Positions 16,825 through 26,569 of a DNA stretch of 64,000 nucleotides are shown here, piece by piece. The stretch spans positions 1-64,000 of the forward strand of contig NZ_QWZQ01000003.1 of assembly GCF_003885105.1 (NCBI RefSeq). The letters run 5' to 3'. The position numbers and the translations under genes were made by a program. Each line of letters opens with the position of its first letter. Within the stretch, counting starts at the first letter, position 1. The notes under the pieces were generated by a model. The model did no database searches, was not told the DNA's origin, and worked only from the letters and a program-made list of their open reading frames with translations. The stretch comes from Lactiplantibacillus garii. GTDB lineage: Bacteria; Bacillota; Bacilli; Lactobacillales; Lactobacillaceae.

Positions 16825-17472
16825 TTACTGATTGGCCACGGTAAAACGGGTCTGGTGATGTTGTGGTTGTTCAATTTCATCCAGAACGGCTTCGGCCATG
16901 GTACCGCTGGTTGTGACGGAAGCCCCACTGGCGTTGACAAGTAGTTGGTCGTGCCCCAACAGTGCGGGCGCCGCTGCCCCGGCGTGAAAATCGGCCGCGG
17001 GTGAAATACCAACCCAGTCAACGTTTTTAACGGTTCGTAAAAAAATCAATTCTGCCAGCTGGTTTTGGGGAATGGCCACGAACGCGGCGTTGGCCGGATC
17101 ACGCTCAATGTCTTTAACGAAGAGGTGCTCGTCTTCACCGGTGGTTAGGCTACCGGCACCGAGAATGAAAACTAAGCGCGGGTGGTCCTGGTTACGAAGA
17201 GCGGCTACGAGCTTGGTAGCGAGATCCACGTGCAAGTAGGCTTGGTCTGGCCGACTTGCCATGGCGTCCACCACTACGTCAACGGCTTGTAAGTCCGCGC
17301 TGGTTAAGTTAAACGCGTCGACGGCTTGGGTCGTCAAGTTGGGATGAGCCGGTAGTTGGGCCAATTTTTCAGCTGAGCGGCCAATGGCAAGTACGGTGTG
17401 CCCCCGTTTGAGGGCGGCCGTGGTGACGGCAGAACCGGCCATTCCGGTAGCGCCAATAATCATTAGTTTCAC
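16825..17472 (-). CDS. NAD(P)H-binding (NmrA-like/SDR) family protein
   Basis: A 215-residue Rossmann-fold protein of the atypical short-chain dehydrogenase group. The dinucleotide motif GATGMAGSA is at about residues 7-15, followed by a basic residue-rich GRSAEKL segment, which suggests NADP. The middle contains VDVVVDAM and FILGAGSL. I chose GTG at 17472 (VKLMIIG): AAGGAGAC lies 8 nt upstream; the reading frame is open a further 36 codons, but those residues are unlike this family. It is monocistronic and divergent from trmL. Related proteins in lactobacilli are annotated as NAD(P)H-binding or oxidoreductases, without a known substrate. Confidence 0.8.
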   Translation of the reverse strand: MKLMIIGATGMAGSAVTTAALKRGHTVLAIGRSAEKLAQLPAHPNLTTQAVDAFNLTSADLQAVDVVVDAMASRPDQAYLHVDLATKLVAALRNQDHPRLVFILGAGSLTTGEDEHLFVKDIERDPANAAFVAIPQNQLAELIFLRTVKNVDWVGISPAADFHAGAAAPALLGHDQLLVNASGASVTTSGTMAEAVLDEIEQPQHHQTRFTVANQ

Positions 17473-17579
17473 GTTTGATCGTCTCCTTACTTTTTGTTCA
17501 TGGATCAGTATAGGAAAGTTAGCGAATAAACGCCACCAATAAGACTTGCTTGAAAGGGTAGGCGGAGTAGGGCGCAACA

Positions 17580-17588
17580 TGGTATGAT
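17580..17588 (+). promoter_or_regulatory. Predicted extended -10 promoter of trmL
   Basis: TGGTATGAT fits TGnTATAAT with one mismatch, 37 nt before trmL. Confidence 0.45.
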
Positions 17589-17624
17589 AGCAAGGAACAT
17601 TACACTTATAAAAGGAAGATCACT

Positions 17625-18137
17625 TTGACAAATCACATTGCACTTTTTGAACCACTAATGCCGGCCAACACCGGTAACATCGCCCGGACGTGTGCGGGAA
17701 CCGATACCGCCCTGCACTTGATCGAACCGCTGGGTTTTAAAATTGATGACAAACATTTAAAGCGGGCGGGGCTGGATTATTGGGATAGCGTGAACATTAC
17801 GATGCACGCTGACCTGCAAGAATTTTTAGCCAGCATTCCCGACTTAAACCAGTTATACTTGGTTTCCAAGTTTGCCAATCATGATTATAGCGACGTGGAT
17901 TACAGTGACACGAGCAAGGACCACTACTTCTTATTTGGAAAAGAAACGACCGGTTTACCAGAGCCGTTTATGCGTAAATACCCGGAGAAGGCCATTCGGA
18001 TCCCTCAGGACGATTCGCACATTCGCGCGCTGAACTTATCCAATTCAGCCGCAATCGTAATTTACGAAGCGCTCCGGCAACAGAATTTTCCCGGCCTCGA
18101 ACGGTCCCATCGTTACCAAAATGATAAATTAAAGTAA
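17625..18137 (+). CDS. trmL: tRNA (cytidine/uridine-34 2'-O)-methyltransferase TrmL
   Basis: SPOUT-family enzyme that methylates the wobble nucleotide of certain leucine tRNAs. At 170 residues it has the compact TrmL (CspR) length. The typical N-terminal segment HIALFEPLMPANTGNIARTC (residues 4-23) is present, as are FLFGKETTGLP (about residues 105-115) and the knot region RIPQDDSHIRALNLSNSAAI. The start is TTG at 17625, 7 nt after AAAGGAAGA. It has its own terminator and precedes ftsK. Confidence 0.93.
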   Translation: MTNHIALFEPLMPANTGNIARTCAGTDTALHLIEPLGFKIDDKHLKRAGLDYWDSVNITMHADLQEFLASIPDLNQLYLVSKFANHDYSDVDYSDTSKDHYFLFGKETTGLPEPFMRKYPEKAIRIPQDDSHIRALNLSNSAAIVIYEALRQQNFPGLERSHRYQNDKLK

Positions 18138-18152
18138 ATGGATGTTAAACGG

Positions 18153-18186
18153 ACGTGCGCTAACTGCGGGGTTAGGGCGCGTTTTT
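18153..18186 (+). terminator. Terminator of trmL
   Basis: CGCTAAC / GTTAGGGCG-type stem (one bulged G) with flanking GCGC pairing, followed by six T. Confidence 0.75.
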
Positions 18187-18216
18187 TGACGGAAGCGGCC
18201 ATTCCGAACGTAGGTT

Positions 18217-18225
18217 TGGTATAAT
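18217..18225 (+). promoter_or_regulatory. Predicted extended -10 promoter of ftsK
   Basis: TGGTATAAT is a perfect extended -10 (TGnTATAAT), about 50 nt before the ftsK start. Confidence 0.6.
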
Positions 18226-18274
18226 AAAAACTAACGAGTTTCAGCGTAATTAACAAAGAAAGGATGAAGCGAGC

Positions 18275-20632
18275 GTGGCGCGCAAACAAGCAGCAACAAA
18301 AAAACGGCGGACGACTAGCCGCAAGAAGTCGACCACGGCGGTCAAACATCAGATGACCGGTAACGTGATTGGACTAATTGGGGTGCTAGTTACGGTCCTT
18401 GCCTTTCTACAAGTGGGATTAATTGGTAACTTTTTTGCGGAAGGTTTTCGGGCCATTGCCGGTAACGCCTACCAACTCTTAGCTGGCCTAACCTTGTTAG
18501 TGGCTGGTTATTTAATGATTTTTGGCAAGTGGCCACGCTTAACGTGGCGGTGGTGGACTGGTGGTAACCTGGTTTTCTTCAGTTATTTGCTTTTACTAGA
18601 AATACCAACCTTTAACCACTTAAACCGGCACACTCAGTTCTGGGCCATCACCCGTGATTTAATAAAAAATGATTTTGCCAAGGGCGGGATGTCCAGCGAC
18701 CTTGGTGGTGGGTTAGTCGGTGCGGCTGGTTACAGTGTTACTTACCCGTTATTGGCCAACGTCGGAACGGTTTTAATTGCCATTATTTTAATTATCACCG
18801 GTATCTTCATTGCCTTTAACTTACCGTTTCACGAGACGATGCAGGTTATCCGGACCGTGCTGGTTACCGGCGCGCAAAAGTTACAGACGGGTTACCAGTG
18901 GTTGGCCCGCAAATTCCGGGTGCAACTTGCCCGTTGGCGGGCCCGGCAGCAGGTCAAAACGAATCAGCGGGCGTCCGCGCCCCAAGAACCGGCCCCAACC
19001 AGTGCGGCACCGGTCACGAGTGCCGCGCCCGAATCGGCGGTTGCTAGTGCGGTGCCAGCCAGTAGTGCGCCGGCCGACGTGCAGATCACCGTGGCAAGTG
19101 AACGCCAACCAGCACCAGCCAGTGCAGCCCCAACGCAGGATGACGGCTTGGTGGGAACGGAAGTGGCCGATGATAGCGACTATGAAATGCCATCATCGGA
19201 ACTGCTGACGAAGATTCCGAAGACCGATCAGAGTGCCGAGTACGCGACGATTGAAAGTAATTCCAAAAAACTGACAACGACCCTGGCCAGCTTTGGGGTC
19301 CAAGTGGAAGTTAAAAATGTTAGTTTGGGGCCGTCGGTGACTAAGTACGAATTACACCCAGCGGTCGGGGTTAAGGTCAGTAAAGTGGTTAATTTAGCGG
19401 ATGATCTGGCACTGGCCCTCGCCGCTAAGGACTTGCGAATTGAAGCCCCGATTCCGGGTAAGTCACTAATTGGGATCGAAGTACCAAATAAGCAGGTTTC
19501 AACGGTTTCATTCCGCGACATCGTGGAAGCACAGCCGGCGCACCCGACGAAACCGTTGGCGGTACCGTTAGGCCGGGACGTTTCCGGAAACTTAGTCGTT
19601 GCCGACTTAGCTAAGATGCCCCACCTGCTGATTGCCGGGTCAACCGGTAGTGGGAAGTCGGTCGCAATTAACGTCATGATCACCGGCTTATTAATGAATA
19701 CTAAGCCGAGTCAGGTCAAATTTATGTTGATTGACCCGAAAAAAGTTGAATTGGGAATTTATAACGGAATTCCCCACTTATTGACACCGGTTGTGACCGA
19801 GCCCAAGAAAGCGGCCCGGGCTCTGCATAAAGTGGTTGCTGAAATGGAGCGGCGTTACGAGTTGTTTGCCGATTCTAAGCAGCGTAATATGCAGGGGTAC
19901 AACCAGTACGTTCGGCAACAAAACGCGGCTGACGGTCAAAACCGGCCCGTTTTACCGTACATCGTGGTGGTGGTCGATGAATTAGCCGACTTGATGATGG
20001 TGACGTCGAGTGAAGTGGAAGACGCGATCATTCGCTTGGGACAAATGGCCCGGGCGGCCGGCATCCACATGATTTTAGCCACGCAACGGCCGTCCGTCGA
20101 CGTCATTACCGGGTTGATCAAGGCAAACGTTCCATCCAGAATGGCGTTTGCGGTTTCAAGTGGGACCGATTCACGAACCATTATTGACAGTAACGGTGCT
20201 GAAAAACTCCTTGGCCGCGGGGATATGCTCTACCAGCCGATGGGGATGAATAAACCGTTGCGGGTTCAAGGGGCTTACATTTCTGATCACGACGTCGAGG
20301 AAGTGGTCAACTTCATTAAGAATCAACAAACTGCCGAGTACGACGATAGTATGATCGTTAAGGATGACGAACCGGAAGGCGGGGAAGACCCGCGTGACGG
20401 TGAGGATGAGTACTACGCCGAAGCGGTGGAACTAGTGACGGACCAACAGTCGGCCAGTGTTTCGATGCTCCAACGGCGCTTCCGGATTGGTTATAACCGG
20501 GCGGCCCGGATTGTTGACGAGATGGAGGAACGGGGAGTCGTGGGTCCCTCCGAGGGGAGTAAACCGCGGAAAGTCTACCGGCAAAAGTCGGCCGATGATC
20601 AAGCCGGCACTTCGGACCAACCACCGGTATAG
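18275..20632 (+). CDS. ftsK: DNA translocase FtsK/SpoIIIE
   Basis: Septum-located ATPase that pumps chromosomal DNA during division. The 785 residues divide into a basic N-terminal tail, four membrane segments (about residues 30-185), a Pro/Ala/Ser-rich linker (about 225-300), the motor domain with Walker A GSTGSGKS (455-462) and Walker B-like [12 protein letters not shown], and the DNA-reading gamma winged helix at the C-terminus ([19 protein letters not shown]). The start is GTG at 18275, 11 nt after AAAGGA; an ATG in between is out of frame. It has a perfect extended -10 promoter and its own terminator. The linker length varies among species; nothing is missing. Confidence 0.96.
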   Translation: MARKQAATKKRRTTSRKKSTTAVKHQMTGNVIGLIGVLVTVLAFLQVGLIGNFFAEGFRAIAGNAYQLLAGLTLLVAGYLMIFGKWPRLTWRWWTGGNLVFFSYLLLLEIPTFNHLNRHTQFWAITRDLIKNDFAKGGMSSDLGGGLVGAAGYSVTYPLLANVGTVLIAIILIITGIFIAFNLPFHETMQVIRTVLVTGAQKLQTGYQWLARKFRVQLARWRARQQVKTNQRASAPQEPAPTSAAPVTSAAPESAVASAVPASSAPADVQITVASERQPAPASAAPTQDDGLVGTEVADDSDYEMPSSELLTKIPKTDQSAEYATIESNSKKLTTTLASFGVQVEVKNVSLGPSVTKYELHPAVGVKVSKVVNLADDLALALAAKDLRIEAPIPGKSLIGIEVPNKQVSTVSFRDIVEAQPAHPTKPLAVPLGRDVSGNLVVADLAKMPHLLIAGSTGSGKSVAINVMITGLLMNTKPSQVKFMLIDPKKVELGIYNGIPHLLTPVVTEPKKAARALHKVVAEMERRYELFADSKQRNMQGYNQYVRQQNAADGQNRPVLPYIVVVVDELADLMMVTSSEVEDAIIRLGQMARAAGIHMILATQRPSVDVITGLIKANVPSRMAFAVSSGTDSRTIIDSNGAEKLLGRGDMLYQPMGMNKPLRVQGAYISDHDVEEVVNFIKNQQTAEYDDSMIVKDDEPEGGEDPRDGEDEYYAEAVELVTDQQSASVSMLQRRFRIGYNRAARIVDEMEERGVVGPSEGSKPRKVYRQKSADDQAGTSDQPPV

Positions 20633-20710
20633 AGTATCGAACTAACGCCGGTTACAGCGCGTTACTAGGGACGGGTGGTTCCACGTCTACGCTGGTTAAA
20701 AGTCAAAATA

Positions 20711-20750
20711 AAAAGTCGCTTACCCAATTTAACGCGGGTAAGCGACTTTT
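20711..20750. terminator. Bidirectional terminator between ftsK and the DUF4044 gene
   Basis: AAAAGTCGCTTACCC pairs with GGGTAAGCGACTTTT around a 10-nt loop; T-rich on both strands. Confidence 0.9.
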
Positions 20751-20763
20751 GGTGTTTAAATGG

Positions 20764-20883
20764 TTAAAACGTGAGTAATCCGAGTCCGGACAACGCGGTT
20801 AAAACTAGTGAGCCAACGGTGGAAATGATCATTAACCACACGATGACCATCGTGATTTTTTGGAAGGTTGATTTTTTCTTCAT
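20764..20883 (-). CDS. DUF4044-like membrane microprotein (39 aa)
   Basis: A 39-residue open frame on the minus strand: an N-terminal basic MKKKSTFQKIT, then one hydrophobic segment (about residues 11-37) ending LGLLTF. The layout and sequence resemble the DUF4044 family of tiny single-pass proteins found in lactobacilli, which have no known function. The Shine-Dalgarno site before the ATG is poor, which lowers confidence; an in-frame GTG 15 nt upstream is an alternative. It follows corA by 75 nt on the same strand, with no terminator between, and ends 14 nt before the shared terminator, so it is probably co-transcribed with corA. Confidence 0.7.
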   Translation of the reverse strand: MKKKSTFQKITMVIVWLMIISTVGSLVLTALSGLGLLTF

Positions 20884-20958
20884 TGTTTTCGTTTGCACCA
20901 CACTTTTTGAGTAATTCTTTCATAGTTTAACGTGTAATCAACTATTTTTCAAATACTA

Positions 20959-21915
20959 TTAAAAATAGTCGTGGTTTCGTAAATACTCAATACTGATAAT
21001 ACACAGAATAATCGTTGCCAACATGATCCAGGTGAAGGCGTGAACGACGCTGGCACCGGGCAATTTAACGTTCATACCGTAAATGCCGCCAATGATGGTT
21101 GGAATTGTCAGGATCATTGTTAGGGAAGTTAAAAACTTCATGACGTCGTTTAAATTATTAGAGATCACCGCACTGACCATTTGGCTATACTGTTGCAGGA
21201 TCTGATTGTTGGTACGCGTCATGTCGACGGCTTGCTTGGTCTCTACCAGAATGTCAGTCGTTAAGGCGGCGTGGTGGGGCGCGTTAAAGTGGGTGGCCGA
21301 TGATTCAACCGCGGTTAAGACCGGCGCGTTTTGGGTGAGGGCCGCGTCAAAGCGAATTAACGATTTTTGGTACGCCATGATCCGGAAGAGTTCTTCGTTG
21401 TGGGTGGCCTGGTTTAAGTGCCGTTCTAATAAGTTGGTGCGGCGGTTGATCAGTTCCAGGGCACTGACGTATGCGTGTTCGATGTACCACATAATGGCTA
21501 AAACGAAGTCTTCGTGGCTATCCAGACTTAACTTGGAAGACGCCGGATCCATCACAAAGTCCTGAATAAAGCTCGTCGGGTAATTGCTGATGGTCAAAAC
21601 GACTTGATCCGTTAAAATTAGGGCGAACGGGTAGACTTGGTATTCCAGGTAACCGAGGTCGCTGGTGGTCAGTTTAGGGTACTGCATGACGATCAGTACC
21701 GGTTGTTGTGCGGTCGGCTGGTCGAGTTGTTCGGTCCGGGAAACTTCGGCATCGTCTAAAACGGCGGTTAGGTAGTCCCGGGGGAAATTAAACTGTTGCG
21801 TCAACTGGTTGATTTCGTTAATACTTGGACGTTCAACGTTGATCCAGTATGGTTGGTGGGGATTCTTGGCAGCCGTTAATAGGCCGTGGGGCCCGCTGGA
21901 AAAGTATTGCAGCAC
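20959..21915 (-). CDS. corA: CorA-family magnesium transporter
   Basis: Forms a pentameric Mg2+ (or Co2+) channel. The 318 residues comprise a large cytoplasmic domain and two C-terminal membrane segments (about residues 255-275 and 290-310); the signature YGMN is present after the first segment in YGMNVKLPG. I chose GTG at 21915 (VLQYFSS): GGAGGTG lies about 6 nt upstream, whereas the ATG at 21945 has none and encodes the Shine-Dalgarno region itself. It probably forms a unit with the DUF4044 microprotein gene downstream. No M-box riboswitch was seen in its short upstream region. Confidence 0.92.
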   Translation of the reverse strand: MLQYFSSGPHGLLTAAKNPHQPYWINVERPSINEINQLTQQFNFPRDYLTAVLDDAEVSRTEQLDQPTAQQPVLIVMQYPKLTTSDLGYLEYQVYPFALILTDQVVLTISNYPTSFIQDFVMDPASSKLSLDSHEDFVLAIMWYIEHAYVSALELINRRTNLLERHLNQATHNEELFRIMAYQKSLIRFDAALTQNAPVLTAVESSATHFNAPHHAALTTDILVETKQAVDMTRTNNQILQQYSQMVSAVISNNLNDVMKFLTSLTMILTIPTIIGGIYGMNVKLPGASVVHAFTWIMLATIILCIISIEYLRNHDYF

Positions 21916-22022
21916 ACAAAACACCTCCGTAAGTTTACCTACCATTATAGGGCTGGCGGTACCGATTGCAAAGCGGCGCCAGAATCCCTATAATAAAACC
22001 GACACTAATTGGAGGAAAGACG

Positions 22023-22388
22023 ATGCAGCAGTTGTGGACTATCTGGCCGGGCCAGCTTAGCTTTTTGGCGGCCGTTTCAGTAATTATTTTAGCCGTGCGC
22101 CGGGTCACCCGTCGATTTTGGCCCCGGGGTTTAATGCTAATTGATTTTTGGCCCCCGTTTTTAATCATTTTCACCCATTTTTTAACCCTGCAAGCAACGG
22201 AAAGTTCGTTGGTTCCCTACGAAGTCATTTCAATGATGATTTTAGGGATCGGGTTAACCATTATGGAGGTTATTCAACGGGGTGAAATCATCTACCAACG
22301 CTTTTTTAAACTGTATTGGCGTTTAATAGACCTACTGGCGATCTGCGTTTATTTGGTTGCCTTAATAACCCACCTATTACTAAAATAA
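22023..22388 (+). CDS. DUF3397 family membrane protein
   Basis: A 121-residue protein with about four hydrophobic segments (residues 9-25, 35-60, 63-80 and 97-119), matching the DUF3397 family of Firmicutes, which has no assigned function. The ATG at 22023 follows GGAGGAAA at good spacing; an upstream ATG at 21966 lacks a site. It is divergent from corA and is followed by a terminator and then mraZ. In lactobacilli a DUF3397 gene typically precedes mraZ, so a link to the division and wall cluster is suggested only by position. Confidence 0.8.
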   Translation: MQQLWTIWPGQLSFLAAVSVIILAVRRVTRRFWPRGLMLIDFWPPFLIIFTHFLTLQATESSLVPYEVISMMILGIGLTIMEVIQRGEIIYQRFFKLYWRLIDLLAICVYLVALITHLLLK

Positions 22389-22418
22389 CGGGTCCAATGA
22401 GTAATTGGCCCCCACTAA

Positions 22419-22457
22419 GCCCCACCTAGTAAATCAACGCTAGGTGGGGCTTTTTTT
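22419..22457 (+). terminator. Terminator of the DUF3397 gene
   Basis: GCCCCACCTA / TAGGTGGGGC with a 12-nt loop and a T run of seven. Confidence 0.9.
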
Positions 22458-22495
22458 GACATTTTGTTAACAATTTGGAAAAGTAACAAAACGGT

Positions 22496-22519
22496 GTGGT
22501 AGGAAGTGGGGGGGTGTGG
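22496..22519 (+). promoter_or_regulatory. MraZ operator: three GTGG repeats at 10-bp spacing
   Basis: GTGG occurs at 22496, 22506 and 22516, exactly one helical turn apart, just before an extended -10-like TGGTAGACT (22517-22525). MraZ proteins bind short G-rich direct repeats with this period in the promoter of their own gene, so this is very probably the autoregulatory site of the dcw cluster. Confidence 0.7.
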
Positions 22520-22558
22520 TAGACTTGAATTATGTTTAATGAAAGGGGTTGACTGACC

Positions 22559-22996
22559 GTGCCGTCCAAGATGTTTTTTGGTGAATTTAAACACGCCTTG
22601 GACGCTAAGGGGCGGTTAATCATCCCCGCCAAGTTTCGGGAACTGCTCGGGGAGCGTTTTGTGATCACGCGCGGGATGGACGGCTGTATTTTTGGCTATC
22701 CGGAGGCGCGCTGGTCAACCTTGCAGGACCAACTTGACGACTTGCCGTTGACGAAGAAGGATGCCCGGGCGTTTGTCCGCTTCTTCTACGCGGCGGCGGC
22801 CGAATGTGAACTGGATAAGCAGGGTCGGGTCATGATTCCCGCCACCCTGCGGAATTACGCAAAGTTAGAAAAACAATGTGTGATTGTCGGGGTGTCGGAC
22901 CGGTTTGAAATCTGGAGTGCCGATCAGTGGCAAACCTTTGAAACCGAAACCGCCGAAAACTTTGACGATTTAGCTGAAAATTTGATTGATTTTTGA
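22559..22996 (+). CDS. mraZ: Transcriptional regulator MraZ
   Basis: DNA-binding ring-shaped repressor of the dcw cluster, related to AbrB. Two SpoVT/AbrB-like halves are visible: [23 protein letters not shown] near residues 6-28 and [18 protein letters not shown] near residues 84-101. At 145 residues it is normal. The GTG at 22559 is 10 nt after AAAGGGG; an ATG at 22571 (MFFGEF) matches the common family start, but has no Shine-Dalgarno site. It is the first gene of the cluster, with three operator repeats upstream. Confidence 0.95.
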   Translation: MPSKMFFGEFKHALDAKGRLIIPAKFRELLGERFVITRGMDGCIFGYPEARWSTLQDQLDDLPLTKKDARAFVRFFYAAAAECELDKQGRVMIPATLRNYAKLEKQCVIVGVSDRFEIWSADQWQTFETETAENFDDLAENLIDF

Positions 22997-23029
22997 TTCA
23001 TAAGGATTTAATGGGAAGGGGGCGCAACA

Positions 23030-23986
23030 GTGGCAGAATTTGAACATACTACCGTCTTACTGCACGAAGCGGTCGCGGCGTTGAAGATTGACCCCGCTGG
23101 TATTTACGTGGATTGTACGTTAGGTGGGGGTGGGCATTCCCGCGAGATCTTAAAGCAATTAGGACCAAACGGACACTTGTTTAGTTTTGATCAGGACCAA
23201 ACGGCCATTGATTATAACCAAACGAACTTGGCAGAGTACCTCGCAAGCGGACAATTAACGTTTGTTAAAAGTAACTTTGCAAACTTAAAAAGCGAATTAG
23301 CCGCGCGGGGAATTACTCGCGTTGACGGGGTGGTTTATGACTTAGGGGTGTCATCCCCGCAATTTGATAACGCCGCACGGGGCTTTTCGTATCAACACGA
23401 TGCACCGCTGGATATGCGCATGGATCAGAGCCAAGTGCTGACCGCCAAAACGGTGGTCAATACTTGGCCGTACGCCGACCTTGTTCGGATCTTCTACCGT
23501 TACGGTGAAGAAAAGTTTTCGAAACAAGTCGCACGGGCCATTGAACGGGAACGTGACCGGCAGCCCATCGAAACGACGGGTGAATTAGTTGACCTAATTA
23601 AGGAAGCCATTCCGGCCCGCGCACGGCGGACTGGCGGCCACCCGGCTAAGCGGGTTTTTCAGGCCATCCGGATTGCGGTCAATAACGAATTGGGTGTGTT
23701 GGAAACGTCACTGGAACAAGCGGTGGATTTGATAAAAATCCACGGCCGGGTCAGCGTAATCACGTTCCAGTCCTTGGAAGACCGGTTAGTTAAAACGATT
23801 TTCAAAGAACACAGCGACTTACCCGAATTACCACCGGGTCTGCCCGTAATTCCCGCGGAAATGCAGCCGGATTACCGGTTGGTGAACCGTAAACCGATCG
23901 TTCCAAGTGACGCGGAGGTTGCAGCCAACCGCCGTGCCCGCAGCGCTAAATTGCGTGCTATTGAGCGGTTGCGCATTGAAAATTAA
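23030..23986 (+). CDS. rsmH: 16S rRNA (cytosine1402-N4)-methyltransferase
   Basis: Methylates C1402 in the ribosomal P site using S-adenosylmethionine. Signatures: [14 protein letters not shown] at the N-terminus, the SAM motif [15 protein letters not shown] (about residues 28-42), [15 protein letters not shown] and the C-terminal QSLEDRLVK. The 318 residues are standard. The GTG start follows GGAAGGGGGC. Second gene of the dcw cluster, 33 nt after mraZ. Confidence 0.96.
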   Translation: MAEFEHTTVLLHEAVAALKIDPAGIYVDCTLGGGGHSREILKQLGPNGHLFSFDQDQTAIDYNQTNLAEYLASGQLTFVKSNFANLKSELAARGITRVDGVVYDLGVSSPQFDNAARGFSYQHDAPLDMRMDQSQVLTAKTVVNTWPYADLVRIFYRYGEEKFSKQVARAIERERDRQPIETTGELVDLIKEAIPARARRTGGHPAKRVFQAIRIAVNNELGVLETSLEQAVDLIKIHGRVSVITFQSLEDRLVKTIFKEHSDLPELPPGLPVIPAEMQPDYRLVNRKPIVPSDAEVAANRRARSAKLRAIERLRIEN

Positions 23987-24018
23987 TAAAATTAATGATT
24001 TATAAGGAGTGATTCAAA

Positions 24019-24402
24019 ATGGCCCAGAATGGATTGGCCCGGGAGCTGCCCAAGCAGCATCCTGGTGCAACAACAACCCCGGTACATAAAACCGTCGTAA
24101 CCCCCAATCCGGCAATCAAAACGCAGCGGGTACCATTTTCTGCGTTTGAAAAATGCCTGTGCGTGACGTTTAGTTTGGTGGTTTTCAGTTTGGCAATTAT
24201 TCTAGTTTCGACCAACATTGCCATTGGTAATTCGCAGAGTCGCTTACAGACGGTGCAAGCGAAGGTGACCAAGGTGCAGGCTAGCAACACGTCGCACTCG
24301 CAAGAGATCAGTGAACTTTCGAGTCGCAGTCGCTTGAACAAGGTCGCCAAGAAGTACGGCTTATCGCTCAACAACGGTAACATAAGGAATGTTTACAAAT
24401 GA
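24019..24402 (+). CDS. ftsL: Cell division protein FtsL
   Basis: Bitopic membrane protein that bridges DivIB, DivIC and PBP2B at the septum. A cytoplasmic N-terminus of about 45 residues is followed by one membrane segment (about 46-66) and a short extracellular helix with heptad-like spacing (about 72-105). The 127-residue length and position between rsmH and the transpeptidase gene are diagnostic; sequence alone is poorly conserved in this family. AAGGAGTG precedes the ATG, and the stop overlaps the pbp2B start by 4 nt. Confidence 0.9.
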   Translation: MAQNGLARELPKQHPGATTTPVHKTVVTPNPAIKTQRVPFSAFEKCLCVTFSLVVFSLAIILVSTNIAIGNSQSRLQTVQAKVTKVQASNTSHSQEISELSSRSRLNKVAKKYGLSLNNGNIRNVYK

Positions 24403-26540
24403 ATAATAAGAAACAACGAATGACTTCGAAACGGTCACCGAAACAAAATCGTAGAATCTTTGGCCAATGGCTATTTTTTGGAGCGATCCTCGTATTTGGT
24501 GTTTTGAGCATTCGTTTTTCGTATATCGCGATAACCCACCGGGCAAACGGGGTCAACTTAGTCAGTGCCACCAAAAAGCTCTACACGACTGACCAGACGA
24601 TCACCGCCAAGCGGGGGACGATTTATACGGCCAACGGTGACCCAATCGCCGAAGATACGAGTACGTACACCATCTACGCCATCATGGCGAAAAATCAAAA
24701 GGACGCCAACGGTAAAGCCCTGTACGTTAAAAATAACCTGGCGGTGGCCAAGGTCCTGTCTAAATATTTACCAATCAGCTATAAAAAGGCGTTGGCGACC
24801 CTTCAAAAGGGAACCGGTAAGTTCCAAATTGAATTTGGGACGGCCGGTAAAAATATTTCACTGACGACTAAGGAGAAAATTCAGGCTCAAAAGGTTTCCG
24901 GCCTGCACTTCATTGAATCGGAAGCCCGGCTGTACCCCAACGGAACGTTTGCTTCCCATTTAATCGGGTTAACGAGTTCCAAGGCAGTCAAGGATTCCGA
25001 GGCCACCCGCTTAACGGGTTCAATGGGGATCGAATTAGCGTTTAATAAGCAACTGTCCGGGACGGATGGTCGTAAAACGGTGACCAAGAGTGGCTACCAA
25101 GGCAGCGTGACTAGCGGTAAAAAGGTCAAAGACGGCGACAACGTCTATACGACTATTGACAGTAAGTTACAAACGCTGTTAGAAACGAAGATGGCGGCGG
25201 TCGCGGACAAGGTCAATCCCAAGACGATGACGGCCACCCTGATGAATGCCAAAACTGGGGCCATTTTAGCAACGACGCAACGGCCGACGTTTAACGCGCA
25301 GACTAAGAGTGGTTTGAGTAAAATGTGGCGCAACTTACTGGTAGAGGACACTTACGAACCCGGGTCAACGATGAAAGTCTTTACAATGGCGGCGGCAATC
25401 AACAGCGGTAATTACAATGCTAACGTTACCGTTCCAACCGGGACTTACAAAATTGATAATAAAGTCGTGCCGGATTGGAACACCAGTGGTTGGGGTAACA
25501 TCACTTATGCCAAGGGGTTTGCGTTGTCTAGTAACGTTGCCATGGCCCACTTGGAACAAACCATGGGTGCCAAAACCTGGTTAAAGTATATTAAACGGTT
25601 CGGCCTCCGTTCGAGTACGAATAGCGGTTTAGCGAATGAACAAACCGGTTCAATCCAGTTTACTTATCCGATTGAACAGGCTGATACTTCATTTGGGCAG
25701 GGAATTCAAATCACCGCGATGCAAATGTTACGGGGCTTCACTGCCATCGCCAATCACGGCAAGATGTTGCAACCGTACTTTGTGTCGAAGGTGACGAATC
25801 CGAATACCCATAAAACCGTTTATCGGGCTAAACCCAAAGTGGTCGGGCAACCGATTTCGTCTAAAACGGCCTCGCAGGTCCTTAGTCACATGCAGGACGT
25901 CGTGTACAAGTCGTACGGGACCGGGACCGCGTATAAGATCAGTGGTTACCGGATTGCGGCTAAGACCGGGACGGCCCAAGTTAGTAACGGGAGTACCTAC
26001 GAGACTGGGGATGATTCGTACCTCTATTCCGTTGTTGGGATGGCACCAGCTAAGAATCCGAAGTATATTATGTACATTACGATGAAACAGCCCACCTTAA
26101 ACGGCACTTCCGCGTCCGATGACATGGCAGAGATTTTCAAGACCGTGATGCAACGGGCCTTGGAAGAACAAAAGGCCAGTGAATCGAAGACGGCGACCGT
26201 TAAAATGCAAGACCTGACGGGTAAAAGTACCACCGCCGCCGAAAAGGCTGCTAAACAAAGCGGGGTCAAACCGGTCGTGGTCGGTAAAGGGAGTCGCATC
26301 GTTAAACAGTCGATTTCCTCCGGCACCGTTCTCTCAAGCGGTCAACGGGTCGTCTTAGTTACCAACGGTCAAATGTACATGCCGAACCTGACCGGCTGGT
26401 CGGCCAGTGAAGTCGCGGATTTTGCTGATCTGACCGGATTAAAGCTGGCGACAAACGGTACCGGGTACGTCAAAGCGCAAAGCGTTTCGGCTGGGAACCC
26501 AATTGATGCTAAGGAAAGTTTAAGTGTGACACTGAAGTAG
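24399..26540 (+). CDS. pbp2B: Division-specific penicillin-binding protein 2B (class B, PASTA domains)
   Basis: Septal peptidoglycan transpeptidase. The order is a cytoplasmic tail, one membrane anchor (about residues 24-46), a dimerisation domain, the transpeptidase domain with Ser323-T-M-Lys326 (EPGSTMK), Ser377-Ser378-Asn379 and Lys522-Thr-Gly (KTGTAQ), and two C-terminal PASTA-like repeats (about residues 600-713). All three catalytic motifs are intact. The ATG overlaps the ftsL stop (ATGA), indicating coupling; its 713 residues are typical. Beta-lactams act on this protein class. Confidence 0.95.
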   Translation: MNNKKQRMTSKRSPKQNRRIFGQWLFFGAILVFGVLSIRFSYIAITHRANGVNLVSATKKLYTTDQTITAKRGTIYTANGDPIAEDTSTYTIYAIMAKNQKDANGKALYVKNNLAVAKVLSKYLPISYKKALATLQKGTGKFQIEFGTAGKNISLTTKEKIQAQKVSGLHFIESEARLYPNGTFASHLIGLTSSKAVKDSEATRLTGSMGIELAFNKQLSGTDGRKTVTKSGYQGSVTSGKKVKDGDNVYTTIDSKLQTLLETKMAAVADKVNPKTMTATLMNAKTGAILATTQRPTFNAQTKSGLSKMWRNLLVEDTYEPGSTMKVFTMAAAINSGNYNANVTVPTGTYKIDNKVVPDWNTSGWGNITYAKGFALSSNVAMAHLEQTMGAKTWLKYIKRFGLRSSTNSGLANEQTGSIQFTYPIEQADTSFGQGIQITAMQMLRGFTAIANHGKMLQPYFVSKVTNPNTHKTVYRAKPKVVGQPISSKTASQVLSHMQDVVYKSYGTGTAYKISGYRIAAKTGTAQVSNGSTYETGDDSYLYSVVGMAPAKNPKYIMYITMKQPTLNGTSASDDMAEIFKTVMQRALEEQKASESKTATVKMQDLTGKSTTAAEKAAKQSGVKPVVVGKGSRIVKQSISSGTVLSSGQRVVLVTNGQMYMPNLTGWSASEVADFADLTGLKLATNGTGYVKAQSVSAGNPIDAKESLSVTLK

Positions 26541-26569
26541 TTAACTAAGTTTTAGAATGGAGAATTGTT

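Noticed and set aside
17473-17580. 36-residue N-terminal extension of the NAD(P)-binding protein
   Set aside because: A GTG at 17472 has a well-placed AAGGAGAC; the dinucleotide motif would otherwise not be near the N-terminus.
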